Of a stretch of 64,000 bases of DNA, positions 20,387-31,894 are shown piece after piece. Source of the DNA: Nemertoderma westbladi (taxonomy: Eukaryota; Xenacoelomorpha; Nemertodermatida; Nemertodermatidae). The notes beneath the pieces were generated by a model that saw only the letters and a program-made list of their open reading frames with translations, made no database searches and was not told where the DNA came from. Each line of letters starts with the position of its first letter. Position 1 is the first letter of the stretch. A program made the translations under genes and the position numbers. The stretch is taken from NCBI GenBank assembly GCA_032718475.1, contig JAUCBJ010006844.1:1-64000 (forward strand). Reading direction: 5' to 3'.

Positions 20387-21600
20387 ATATTCAGATTTAG
20401 CTTTTTTATCTCCCGTTGGACAAGGTTTCTATATTTGCAGATATTATTATAATCAGCTAAAACACGGTATTTCCTATATTTATACAAATAGTTATCTCTT
20501 TCTCTGATATTACTAAGAATACCCGAGGTCATCCAGGGCTCAGTGCGTTGTTTAAGACTAATTTCTTTAATTGGTGCTACAGTATTAAGTGCCTTTAAAA
20601 ATATATCTTTAAAAACAGTGTACGCAAGGTTAATGTCAGCGGCCTTAAAACAGGGTTCCCATTCGGAATTAACTAACAAACTTAAAAAGCGTTCCTTGCT
20701 GTAATTTTTCATAGACCTAACTGTTACTGTTTTATGATCCCCGAAAAAAGATTTTTGTGTCTTTCTAGTGCAAAAAACTATAAAATGATCGCTTAGACCT
20801 ATAGGTAAAACCCCAGATTGAGAAATAATATCGGTATTATTACAAAGGATGTGATCTAGTAAAGTAGAAGTTTTACTGGTAATTCTGGTAGAATCTCGAA
20901 TAATTTGTTTTAAACCAAACAAATTTAAAATACTTTGGTACTGTTTACAGATGGGGGATGCTTTGTGATGGTAACAGATATTAAAATCACCTAAGAAATA
21001 TATTTCACAGTCTGACCTAAGATCACATAAAATTGTATTTTCAAAATTTTGCAAAAAATCTGATTGTTTAGGGGGCCGATATAAAGTACCGATTAAAATA
21101 GGTTTAGTTTTAGGAAGTAAAAGTTCCACCAGTAAAACTTCGTCACAAGACTCTAAATCTTCCCTACGATTAAAAGCTAATCACATCGAATGTAAGTACA
21201 GACACCACCACCGTGTCTATCCCTATCCTTATGTAAAACTACGTAATTATCAATATAAATTTCTCCATCAGAAACGCTATCATCGAGCCAAGTTTCAGAT
21301 ATTGTTAAAACTGCTGGGTTGGATTTATTGATTAAAATACGAATTTCGGAAAGTTTGGGAAGCAGAGATCGTGCATTTAAATGCAAAAAATGCAGACCTT
21401 TTTTCTTAAAAAATTTAAAAGTTTCACTCTCAGCATCACTTGGAGTTTGCAGAGGCGATGTGAGGAATGAATCGTCGGTTTCTGATTCTAAAATAGTATC
21501 ATGAAAGGGAAGTTCGGTAAAAATACAGCTATTGCAGAGAAAACTTGGCTCAAGATTGTTTCTGGTGGAGAATAAATTACTGCTTTTCCTACGGTAACAT
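20371..21600 (-). pseudogene. LINE AP-like endonuclease
   Basis: The segment from about 21600 to 21177 contains LHLNARSLLPKLSEIR and SETWLDDSVSD. After a 1-bp loss near 21177 it continues in another frame with GTLYRPPK, CEIYFLGDFNICYH, STLLDHILCN and PIGLSDHFIVFC, the endonuclease core including the catalytic GDFN and SDH. The nick it makes would start target-primed reverse transcription. Confidence 0.8.
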
Positions 21601-21601
21601 T

Positions 21602-21741
21602 TTAAATGTACAAATGTGTCACAACTCTCGCATTGGACGATCTTACTCCGAGAGTTTGTTCCTCGTTGACAGACGGGACAGTTGATCTTCGGGGCCCGCG
21701 TCCTGCTGGGTCCAGGGTTGGTCTCAATATCCCCAGCCAGA
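21602..21741 (-). pseudogene. LINE 2A motif and PHD finger
   Basis: Minus-strand frame with 5' codon positions equal to 2 modulo 3. It reads SETLSLAGDIETNPGP, an exact 2A core (DxExNPGP, GAT codon at 21731-21729). A PHD-type finger follows (CPVCQRG.., CESC, HLKC, CNSC), in frame with the start of the endonuclease. 2A makes the ribosome skip the Gly-Pro bond, separating the upstream peptide from the PHD-EN-RT protein. Confidence 0.75.
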
Positions 21742-21756
21742 GACAGAGTTTCGCTA

Positions 21757-22017
21757 TTAGGCCTCTAGTTCGTGGAGCGGAGACCCAAGATCTTCTTCCC
21801 CGACGAGAGCAGTACAACAGTAGAGGCTAAATGCACTCGTCGACCACATCTCCGTCGATTCGGCGCGGCAGTTCGAAACGGTAGCGACAGGGTGTTCGGT
21901 AAACCAGTCCAATACGGGTATTGGGTGGGTTGCAGGGTTACCCCGCGGATCGGATGGTTCTGCCACAACGAAACGGCCCAGAACGATGACAACTGTGGAG
22001 ATTAAGAGCGGTGACAT
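21757..22017 (-). pseudogene. Possible N-terminal peptide of the LINE, signal-like
   Basis: ATG at 22017, then a hydrophobic stretch (MSPLLISTVVIVLGRFVVAEP) resembling a signal peptide. The frame stops at 21757, only 10-15 codons before the 2A core, which is one frame away; a single extra base would explain the break. 2A motifs next to signal sequences are known in echinoderm LINEs and NLR genes. Assignment is tentative. Confidence 0.4.
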
Positions 22018-22364
22018 TGTGCTATCTGGCTGTAGTCTGACTTAAAGATAAAAACTGTATAGGCCTAGTACCGGTATCTTTCTTGGTCTTATTGTCGGCA
22101 GGCCTACAGTTGTTCGCGTTGTTATTGAAACTACCGAGATGAAAGTACCGAGATAACTTTAGCTCGTTACTAAGTTCTCAGTTTTATCTCTGGACTATGA
22201 AGAAACGGTGTTCTTGGAAAAATCAATAAGATTAGTACCGGTACTAATACTAAATAAACACCTTAGTCTATCAGCCTTCATGAATACCATTCTAACTTGG
22301 TGCTAAATAGCGATAGTACTAAATATATGGCTCCTAACTTTGAAGTTATTTCAGTACTACTGTA

Positions 22365-22620
22365 AGTTTATATGGCATAGATTGTGGAATGGTGAGTTTA
22401 TATGGCAGAGATTGTGGAATGGTGAGTTTATATGGCAGAGATTGTGGAATGGGGAGTTTATATGGCAGAGATTGTGGAATGGGGAGTTTATATGGCAGAG
22501 GTTGTGGAATGGGAAGTTTATATGGCAGAGATTATGGAATGATGAGTTTATATGGCAGAGATTGTGGAATGGGAAGTTTATATGTCAGAGATTGTGGCAT
22601 GGTGAGTTTATATGGCAGAC
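22365..22620 (+). repeat. 30-bp tandem repeat, ~8.5 units
   Basis: Units of exactly 30 bp built on GAGTTTATATGGCAGAGATT with few mismatches. Two overlapping ORFs through it are products of the repeat. A 10-bp inverted repeat (ACTTTGCAGC/GCTGCAAAGT, 22633-22674) lies at its right edge. Confidence 0.9.
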
Positions 22621-22679
22621 ACTGCAGGTACCACTTTGCAGCGTTGCGGCCTATAGGTCGGAATGCTGCAAAGTAATCA

Positions 22680-24490
22680 ATGACATGGAAACAACTTCAA
22701 TTACCATATTCCAGAATGTATTATTTCCATTTATGTTAATTGAGTGCTGCTTTATTATCCAGTTTGCAGTGACGGGACTACAGGACTAGCATGTAAATAA
22801 TTGTTTAATGTGTTCTGTATTCCTTTATGACGAAACATCCAATAGACGACACTTCAGAGAAAATGAACAAAGAAAATGGTGACAGTGTTCAGTAAAACTG
22901 AACGGACACAGACGATGACTCAGATTACTTCAGTCGACTATAGTCAAGATGGATTTATGATTTACTACATCCAGGCAGGAGATAACTTTCAATAAACTTT
23001 AATTATTAGATTTAAATGTATAATTAATACTGTGTACCTGTTGATAAATTTCACTTCATCATCGTCGTCATTCATTAGGGAGTTGTTGAGTCATTCATTG
23101 GGGGTTTAGATTGCTTTGTAAACACAATGGAAATTTAATGTAAATCGAAAAAGTTATTATTTCGTGAAAATTATAATAAAAATTTCCTTTTTTTGGACCT
23201 CAAGCCGTACCGCAGTTAACCAATAACTTTATATGTTATTAAATTATTAAATGTGAGAAATAACAAGAGCAACGCCCTTAAAAATAACAAACCACCCTGA
23301 AATTTTAGATCAACCAGATCCTCCTGTACAGTATTAAAAACTCAAACTCCAAATTTCTGGCCTATGTAAAGTTATACCAAACTTTCTGTTCCTGTTATAT
23401 TCCACTTTGCAGTTTACCACCATGTGAAGAATACCAGGTTTTCACCAAAACTACAATTTGCAGAAGGGCTGAATCTAACCAAAACAACAAACTAATTAGT
23501 ATATGTACAGGCTATACAATAGAAATAAGCGCTATAAAACACTTAATTAAGGAGAAATTTGGAGAAAATACAAATTATTAATATATAAAATTCCAGTAGA
23601 ATTTCGACCGAAATGTGAAATCCTGGTATATATTATTCAAATGGGCGAAATTCATGGATTCACAACCCACGTGATTGTCAAGTTTGTCCAGTTCCATTTA
23701 GCAAACAATTCCATACAATTACAAATAGCAAAACGTTCCAGAATAATGTATCAACGTCCAGATGAAACGGACGATTTAAAATGCCATCAAACAATCGATT
23801 ATTAGTTTGCAAAACTCGTCTCCCTATGTCAATTCTTTACCAAAATTGGTGAGATATAAAGCCAAAATTTGACACTAGCTAATATTCTAGAACATTTTAA
23901 CTTTAGTAAATTTGTAGGGGTGCTGCGGGGGAAAACAATTTCCACAGTGTTTAAGTATGTAATCTATACTAGTTCTGGCCTGATGTTTAAGACGCCTCGG
24001 TTTGAACTATTATGTATTACTTTTAGTCCACAATATATAACGTGAAAAAAGTTCACAATATATAACGGGAAAAAAGTTTAAAAAGATTCCTATAATTGGC
24101 CATTACTGGAGATTTTACCCCAATAATTTTCCATCAATAAAATATTTCAAGGTATTTAGCTGGTGTTTTTCAATAGCAGGGCGGTTTTGCAACGGGTAAA
24201 CTTTATGTTGAGATAAATAATATCCTTCCGGGAAATATATAAAAACTAAATCATTTAATTTATATGGCCGTTTTCAACTACCGTGATCCTATCTACTTGT
24301 ACTGCTGCTACTTCCCTCGCTACGCTCGATGCTGTCGCTGTACCATTCATACGGACCTGGCGGCGAAACCGTCGCGTTCCTTCTGTAATAAGGAAGTACC
24401 AGATCCGAGTTGGTACAGGCCACGGATTCCTTGTCAGAATTATCCCCACAAACATCCACGACAATGTCCTCAATAACATCATCAAACATG
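22680..24490. other. AT-rich intergenic DNA, no gene seen
   Basis: No ORF, family motif or clear repeat was recognised, apart from a small direct duplication near 24030-24075 (CACAATATATAACGxGAAAAAAGTT twice). Confidence 0.6.
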
Positions 24491-25480
24491 GATGAGAGTA
24501 AAAATATCGAGTGTTGAAAAATATCGAGTGTTGAAAAATATCGAGTGTTGAAAAATATCGAGTGTTGAAAAATATCGAGTGTTGAAAAATATCGAGTGTT
24601 GAAAAATACCGAGTGTTGAAAAATATCGAGTGTTGAAAAATATCGAGTGTTGAAAAATATCGAGAGTAAAAATATTGCATTTTACTTGAGCATTTTATTT
24701 AGAATTATGGAACAATATTGCAGTGCATGGGTTACAACAGTGCAAGTGAATGGCATTATGTAGTCACCTTGGGTACCCATTTACCAGATTTATTATACTA
24801 GCTAGTTTTTGCTATTTTTTTAATAAATATTATAAAAGAAGTACTAGCTATAAATTTTGATAAATATTATAAATATTGTTAAATATTATATTAGAACACG
24901 TACTGTATAAGCTACCAAATGTTGATAAATATTGTTGTTCTAGAACATTTTTAGTAAAAAAAATTATCATACAACCCTTATTTAAAAAAATTGTTACTAT
25001 CGATATTTTTACTCTCGATATTTTTCAACATTCTATATTTTTCAACACTCGATATTTGTACTCTCGATATTTTTCAACACTCGATATTTTTACTCTCGAT
25101 ATTTTTCAACACTCGATATTTTTACTCTCGATATTTTTCAACACTCAATATTTTTACTCTCGATATTTTTCAACACTCGATATTTTTACTCTCGATATTT
25201 TTCAACACTCGATATTATTACTCTCGATATTTTTCAACACTCGATATTTTTACTCTCAATATTTTTCAACACTCGATATTTTTACTCTCGATATTTTTAC
25301 TCTCGATATTTTTCAACACTCGGTATTTTTACTCTCGATATTTTTACCCTCGATATTTTTACTCTCGATATTTTTTGAACTCTCGATATTATCGTTATTT
25401 TTCAACACTCGATGTTTTTACTCGCGTTATTTTTATTCTCGATATTTTTCATGTCTCGATATTTTTCAATATAACCGACT
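24490..25480. mobile_element. Foldback-like element with subrepeated inverted arms
   Basis: The left arm (about 24495-24672) is ~10 units of the 17-mer ATCGAGTGTTGAAAAAT. The right arm (about 25005-25480) is the reverse complement, made of CGATATTTTTCAACACT interleaved with CGATATTTTTACTCT. About 330 bp of AT-rich DNA separates them. Long inverted arms built of short tandem units match Foldback-type DNA elements; no transposase is present. Both arms start with a GAGAGTAAAAATATCGA-type unit. Confidence 0.6.
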
Positions 25481-25488
25481 GAAGTGCT

Positions 25489-26340
25489 TCAAAGCGGTTT
25501 TGAACTTCTACTGTATATGCATGCATCCTTTATAGCATTGTCAGTTCTGAGTTTTTCCCAGTCATATTTGATTTGCTTGCTTGTCCTGGGTTTGCTGGCT
25601 CTCAAACTGAGTCTGATCTCTGCAGTCACAATTCTGTGGTCCGAACCAATTAGGTTGAACGAGCTGTATGCCTCGCAGTTGATCATGCTGTTTCTCCACT
25701 TTTTGTTTATGAGGATGTAATCCAGTTGTGCTTTGGTTCCATTAGGGTATTGAAAGGTCCATAGCTTCCCCTTACTCTTTTCGAATGTGTTGTTTGTTGG
25801 TATCAATTCACATTCTTCCATTAGGTCTAAAAGTAAGTACCCATTTCTGTTAGAACTGGTGTTATAGGTGTAACCCTTGATGTCTTCTGGGCCAATTTGG
25901 GCAATCAATGAATTTAACATTGTGTTTCGGAATGTCCTTTATAAGTCCAGTCAGTTCTTCATAAAACTTGACTGCTTGTTCTGGCTCTGAGGCATTGGTT
26001 GGACTGTAGCAACATATAACTGTTGCCTTGGGATTCCCATCAAATGTTGCGATCATAACCCTGGAATTTATAGATTTGTTGTTTAGAGATTTGTAGTTGT
26101 TTAGGGTCTTAAGTGCAAATGGGCTTAGCAGAATTCCTACTCCACCAATTGATGCATTGGCCGAGTTTCTTACTGCTGAGCTTGTTACTAACGTCCATCC
26201 ATTTCCAATGTCATTGTACTTCATGGCAGTGTCTTCATGACAAATCCGATGTTCTTGGATGCAGATGATGTCGATGTTATATTCCATTGCCAGAGCGACC
26301 ATGTCACCCTGTTTGGATCTACTTTTCTGGCAAACACCAC
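25489..26340 (-). pseudogene. RTE-like LINE endonuclease fragment
   Basis: Two minus-strand frames. 26302-25862 carries DIICIQEHRICHE and GGVGILLSPFA, then VICCYSPTNAS. 25920-25489 carries GYLLLDLMEECELIPTNNTF, QLDYILINKKWRNS and IGSDHRIVTAEI, the C-terminal AP-endonuclease motifs (LDYI, SDH). The catalytic GGDFN block between them is deleted. No RT follows on this strand. Confidence 0.75.
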
Positions 26341-26424
26341 GTCAACACGTAGATGTCCCTGTGGACGACTGGCTAGGATAATTAAATTTAGAGTAACATT
26401 GAATTGTATGAGTGGATAATGACA

Positions 26425-26900
26425 GATTGGTATATATATTATATATATATTATCTTTATAAACATATGAACACATGTCATGTTCGCAACAGTGCAGGTTT
26501 GGGCAGATTTACCAAGAATATATTAAAGTATAATATTGAAATTAATTATGATTTTGTTGCAGCATTATTTCTGATATAATTGATATCTTTGAACAAGTTC
26601 TAAATATTACATAATCGTATAAGTATATACAAGAACTTAAAAATATATATATTCAAGAACTTAAAACCAGTCCATTGATGTATTTATGATGGCCAGGACT
26701 ACCATATGCTCTGCTGCCTATAAGTAATACTTATTAAATTATAATTTGAATGGGAGAGTAAATTGGTTCTGTTTCAAATATAATTGAATTTTATTACTAT
26801 TTGGTAAAATATCGGAGGGGGGGTGGGGGCATGTTCCTGAATTAAGGGACTTTTTCATGAGATGGTGTAAGCCAATCCCCCCCCCCCCCCCCCCCTCTTT
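26425..26900. repeat. Simple repeats: (AT)n and G/C homopolymer runs
   Basis: (TA)n at about 26430-26450, a G-rich run at 26814-26830, and a C run of about 19 at 26877-26895. The G/C runs could form quadruplexes and are error-prone in assemblies. Confidence 0.75.
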
Positions 26901-27124
26901 TCTGGATGTTACCTAGATTCTTACTTCGAAGGTTTATCACTCCTTCACTATCCAACTTTTTTACTCCCCCAATATAATATCCTCAATTAAGACATTATGT
27001 ATTACAGTAGTAGCACGAGAACAAAATATAGGTATATAATTTACTTGTTTCCAATCTAGTATCCCCAGCAACAAATGCGTGTTATTAAATTAACAAAATG
27101 ACGATGACGATGAGCCCTCGCGTT

Positions 27125-28411
27125 ACTAACACGAGTACTGACCCCTAGCCGAGACCATTGAGAGACTGCTCCGTGGAAATCAGAATGGGTTCCGTAAAGA
27201 TCGTGGGACCATGGGGCCCATTTTGGCACTTAGAAGGATAATTGAAGAGTTATCAAAAGAGAAAGACAGGCATCTGGCTGTTATCTTTGCTGACTTCTTC
27301 AAGGCCTTTGATTCAGTCTCTCGCTCACGTAAGTTCAGCATACTTTCATTATATGGGATTCCTGATGAAATTATTGCAGCAATCAGATCAGTATGCGATG
27401 GTTAACAACATTTGTGTCTACTGTTGACGGTGACACAGAACCATTTGAAGTGTTATGGGGCGTCTTCCAGGGAGACACACTTGCACCATTCTTGTTCATA
27501 ATTGTGGTTGACTATGTTCTACGCACGTCCTTAGATCATCATAATGATGATGGGGTGTTGATAACTCCACCTACTGGCGCCAGAATTCGAGGAAATCCTG
27601 CCAAGTACCGGTACCTAACTGATCTATCTAGACTTTGCTGATGACTTAGGAGTACTCTCAGAATCACTAGAGGGAGCCCAACGGCTCCTCAGCTCATTAG
27701 AACATGCTGCTTCTAGTGTTGGTCTTTTTATTAACATCAGGAAGACCAAAATTTTGACAGTTAACTTTGAAAGTCATCAGCAAGTCTCTGATCGGTTGAG
27801 CATAAGCTCAAAAGATGGTATTCTTGAGCATGTGGACGACTTCTGTTACCTGGGATCATGGAACCGGAAGTCAGGTGAGGACCTTTGAATACGTAAGGGA
27901 AAGGCATGGGCAGCCTTGAATAGGCTTTCCAGGATTTGGAAGTAACCGAGAATTAATCAGAACCTTAAGGTCCGATTATTTAGAGCAGCAGTAGTTCCAG
28001 TACTCCTCTATGGGAGTCAATGCTGGGCTCTAACTGCTGAGGACACCAAATCTCTGGATGGCACATTCACAAGAATGCTACGCCGGGTTCATTGTGTCAA
28101 GTACAATGCACACATCTCCAACCAGACACTATATAACATTGGAGGTGTCTCATTGGTTCCCCCAAGCTTGACACTAGAACAAAATCGCCTCCGCTTTGCA
28201 GGACATTGCTTTCGCCGTGAGGACCAGCCAGTGCATAATCTTGTACTTTGGCAGCCTCATGGAGTGAATAAGCAAGGTGGACAGCCCATGACTTTCTTGA
28301 GACGCATCTTATAGGACACTGGCCTTGAAGATGCGGATGATCTAGCAAATGTCATGGGTGATAGGGAGTTGTGGTGGCGCAATTTTGTCGACCAGCCGGC
28401 ACAGCATTCTT
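27125..28411 (+). pseudogene. RTE-like LINE reverse transcriptase fragment
   Basis: Order of motifs on the plus strand: NQNGFRKDRGTMGPILALR, IFADFFKAFDSVSR, GVFQGDTLAPFLFIIVVDY, then DFADDLGVLSES in another frame (active-site FADD), FCYLGSW, the C-terminal LLYGSQCWALT and RMLRRVHCVKYNAH. Frameshifts occur near 27400 and 27640, with stops near 27886, 27946 and 28312. The organisation is that of RTE-clade elements. It is opposite in strand to the endonuclease fragment at 25.5-26.3 kb, so the two are separate or rearranged copies. Confidence 0.8.
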
Positions 28412-28794
28412 AAAAATGCAGCTGCAATGCAGCATGCCGATCCTAGTAGTAGTCTACATACTGTATGGTATAATTGAGTTAGGTAAGTTACACAGGATTA
28501 TAAGATATCTATCTAAATTTTAGTGTTGTAGTTTTTATCATCCATACACTAATTCAAAGAGTTAATAGGGCAAACACACACAAACACCACAAACACCAAA
28601 CATGTGTTTAGTTTGTTAAATAGTTAATGTCCTAGAAATGTGACATTAAGGGATAGGATCAGGTTACAGGGGCGTTGTTTTCTAACCAAAACAACAAACC
28701 TAACTTTATTTTATATACGACCATTATAAACGATAAAAGCGTGAGGAATAAATTATTATTCTGATAGAGTTTGCATTCATGTTGATATCAGATA

Positions 28795-29275
28795 AGTAGA
28801 TAGCGGGACAATGAATTGCAATAATTATTTAATTATCACAATATTTCAACTGCCTTGCGGAGGCCTTCCTCAGGTGAGGAATTTAATCAACTACTGTCAT
28901 TATTTACCAATTTGTTCCCTATTTGGTAAATTTGATGTAGGGTGGATGCGGGCGGGTTTATTATACAGTATTTATTTATCTCTTTAATTGTCTAAAAACT
29001 AAAAAACTGTATTTATTCCTTCTGCATTCTCTTTGTAATTATTGATTTAATAACTTGCGGAAAATGTGCCTATTCATCTTTGTTTTATTGGAATTAGCTT
29101 GGTTTTGGGTAGGCGGGAACTTTGAATTTTAACTTGTACATTATTATTGTTATATTTTATGCAATTATTCCGGTAGTTTAGGGTTTCTCCGTAAACAGTA
29201 GTTGATTAAATTACTCACCTGAGGAAGGCTCCCGCAAGGGGAGTTGAAATATTGTGATTTATCCCGCTATCTACT
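28795..29275. mobile_element. 481-bp MITE with long inverted ends and TA flanks
   Basis: The ends are AGTAGATAGCGGGA and its reverse complement, flanked by TA on both sides (28793-28794 and 29276-29277). The inverted arms extend inward through TCACAATATTTCAACT and CCTTCCTCAGGTGAG for about 80-110 bp with some gaps. No coding capacity. TA flanks suggest a Tc1/mariner-type non-autonomous element. Confidence 0.75.
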
Positions 29276-29984
29276 TATATAAATTATTATTTTATTTTAT
29301 TTATTTCTTAAGGTCAAGAAAGAAGTAAATAACTTATCATTACGTATGTAAAACCAACAAACCAAAAAGCAACCGTGACGATGACTTGCTTGCAATTGTT
29401 AGACAGTCTTATTATATATACCACCTCACCTTACAACAGAACAAGATGATATAATATTAAAATAAATTATGATTTGTGGGTCGAGCCACAAAGCTGGCAA
29501 TGCTGCGCTTTTAGGGGGTTGGGTAAATTTTGTAAAATAGTTGTCATTGTCGGTGTTACCATTTTGTCATGCTAATTATTGCTGAATGCAACCAAATGCT
29601 GAATCATTCTTTATAAAGGTGATTCATCTACAGTTCTCCAGTCTACCGCTAGATGGCGAACATATGAAAGTGATAATAACGTTGTCCATTTCGTTGATCT
29701 TAATATGTATAAGCTGATTCTTGGAGTATAATATACTCCAAGTTATTATGAGAGTTATGTAGATTGTTATGTAACATAACAAATGCTGCGTCTTTTTGAG
29801 AAATGCATGTAGTTGAGCTGTTGGGTTGCATGCAGTTGAGCTGTCTTATTAATACCTAGCAAAGTCAATGTAGCAATATGGCCTGTCGGCCAATCAAAGG
29901 GAAGATCATGTGTTGAGCAATTTATTATATTGTCATACAGTAAACGGGTTTCACACACACATATATATATAGATATACGTTCGG

Positions 29985-30540
29985 GCTGAAGGGCCACTTT
30001 TGTATATCAAAAGTGGCCCTATTGCGACTTGGGGGGTATTAAAAAGTGGCCCTTTAGCCCCTTTTTGGCCCTTTAGCCCGAAACCGCAAACGGGCTTGGA
30101 TGGCCCTTTGTGTATATCCTTCCTCTAAAAAGTTATGCACCTTCACTTTATTACTAAATGAAAACACAATTTTCGGCCCACTTACCAAAATGTATAAAAT
30201 GGAATTAGGGCCAAAAAAGTCAAAAGGGCCAAAATTTGCCAAAATTGGCCCTCTTACTGTCTGGAATAATATATCATTGGCCCGAACTGAGCTTACTATA
30301 TAGTGAAGAAAGAAAGGGCCATAATAGGCCCTATTTGATCTGACTTCATATGAAATTTATCAAATTAGTTGAGAAGGAAACGGGCCGAACTGAAAATGTG
30401 ATAAATAACATTAGGGCCATTATACAGTGGCCCTTTTGAATTCAATTTGATCCTACAAATAAACTGAGCTGAGAATTTGAGTGGCCCACTTGTTTCAAAA
30501 TTGATTTATTAAATAAAATGACCCGAAGAAGGGGCCATTT
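29985..30540. repeat. Cluster of GGCC(C) motifs in AT-rich DNA
   Basis: At least 18 occurrences of GGGCC or GGCCC at irregular 15-50 bp spacing, in both orientations. The cluster starts with a perfect hairpin (29990-30020: AGGGCCACTTTTG, loop TATAT, CAAAAGTGGCCCT). No coding frame runs through it. Confidence 0.6.
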
Positions 30541-30780
30541 TTACCATCCCACGTGTACTGTGCCTTGGCCGCGTTCTATCGATATTATAGTGTATATTGT
30601 ACTGTGTTTCATTAAGCATATAAAACTACTTATAATGATCTAATGCAAATAAGTCATACTGTCATACACTCAAAGTAGTTGCAATCAGTGACTCACCAAC
30701 AAACCGTGAAAGCAAGGCAAAATACGTCGGATTTTAAAAGTTTTTTACGTAGTTACTAATATACAAATAGCTACCTAACA

Positions 30781-31783
30781 GTGAAATATTTCCACCAGGA
30801 CCACTTCAGGGAGATGCACGAGAGACGAGTGGTCGGGACCTACAGGACGCCGTCGCTGGACAACTCGATCCTCGAGCATTTTCGCTACGTAGTGAAGGGA
30901 GATGAAGCGAAGTTCGGGATACCAAAGTATCTGAGGCAACCACCGAGAAAGGAATGGAGGAGGTTTGAGGAGTCTGAGTAGGGGCGGATACATGGTCCTA
31001 GACGACGAGGGGACTGTGGAGGACGACAAGGGCTCGAGAAGAGGGTCAGCGGGATCGGCAAGAACCATACTACTGCATTTGGCTGCACCAAATGGAGACA
31101 TCTTTCTCTTCGATCTAGGAACCTACGGGAAGAAGAGCGGGCCGAAGTTAAACTGGTTGCCAAGGGTGGTGCAGGACCTAGTGAGGGAGAAGACTACGGT
31201 GAAGGTGGGATCGGCGATCCACGACGATGCGGAGATGATCGTCGGACCGGAGACCCCCAACCTCCTGGACATGCAAGCAGTCTATATGGCCATAATGGGG
31301 CCAGACGGGTTGGGATTGGTAGAGAACACAGGACATTGCGGAGCAGTGGCGATGGGTCAGCTCATGGGGCTCGTCTGCCACAAGCCGATGGACTGGGGTA
31401 AGTTCCGGGAGGAGTACGGAGTGGAGCTGGGGAACTCACTAAAATGGGGAGCGAGGCCAGGGAAACAGGAAGTGTATCAGTTCCAAAAGGGAGCGATAAA
31501 GATATATCAGAAGATATATATCCTACAGGAGGATTGGATAATGATAGGTTTACTAAACCTATTCATGGCCGTGGTTATCGGAAGAGAGCCAATGGCGTTT
31601 CTGCTATCAGGAGCACCTCTAAACTACAGAAGAGCCTTTAAGGTGGCCTTCACATGTCTGGTAGACCACCCGGGGCTGAAGGCCGAGTCGGTGTACTACG
31701 ACAGCCGGCACCTAGTAGACAGAGAGGTGGATACACCATACAAGAGATGGGAGAATATGAGATGGTCCTTCGTCGTTTGGTAG
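30781..31783 (+). pseudogene. Exonuclease-like accessory ORF, third copy, fragment
   Basis: Frame 30781-30981 ends in KEWRRFEESE; the frame 30965-31783 (no ATG, starts TTG) continues after a 1-base shift. It matches the extra ORFs of BEL #2 and #3 in motif order: W..F..S followed by VLDDEG (D13, E15 of the second frame), LPRVVQDLV then VKVGSAIHDDAEM (D88), LLDMQAVYMAI, and YILQED (Y185, E189). The zinc-knuckle part is missing: the frame runs out where hairpin repeats and antisense BEL gag (#4) begin at about 31780. Neither the pol nor the LTR of this copy is visible on the plus strand. Confidence 0.6.
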
Positions 31784-31798
31784 GCTCGCAAGCCTTCC
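31779..31798 (-). repeat. Short hairpin repeat, GGCTTGCGAG family (copy 3)
   Basis: GGTAGGCTCGCAAGCCTTCC on plus; its complement equals the element #1 repeat at 3087 apart from one base. It sits at the junction of the exonuclease-like fragment and the gag remnant. Confidence 0.65.
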
Positions 31799-31868
31799 AT
31801 GAAGTCGTAGGTTTTGGTGTGTCTCGTTCTAACTTGTGGGTACTGCCCACAAGGTTTGCTTGTCTTTC

Positions 31869-31889
31869 GGTAGGCTCGCAAGCCTTCCG
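31869..31889 (-). repeat. Short hairpin repeat, GGCTTGCGAG family (copy 4)
   Basis: Second GGTAGGCTCGCAAGCCTTCC, about 90 bp after the previous one. Confidence 0.65.
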
Positions 31890-31894
31890 CGAAG

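Larger units (their letters stand above)
18217..22017 (-). mobile_element. LINE with 2A motif, PHD finger, AP-like endonuclease and RT (CR1/Jockey-like), decayed
   Basis: Reading from 22017 down: a hydrophobic N-terminal ORF, a 2A motif, a PHD-type finger, an endonuclease, an RT and a C-terminal RT-associated tail ending near 18530. A 3' UTR follows, finishing in AATAAATCTATC at about 18217. That end abuts the 3' LTR of BEL #2 exactly. The frame is broken at about 21765 (before the 2A), at 21177 (1-bp loss), at about 20390, at about 19640 (small deletion) and by a TAA at 18784. PHD and 2A modules are known from CR1/L2-type LINEs of aquatic invertebrates. Confidence 0.8.

Noticed and set aside
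22340-22789. 149-codon ORF of repeated WNGEFIWQRL units
   Set aside because: Translation of a 30-bp tandem repeat; other frames of the array are open too.
24876-25535. Plus-strand ORFs rich in YFSTLDIF repeats
   Set aside because: By-products of the foldback subrepeats, open in several frames.
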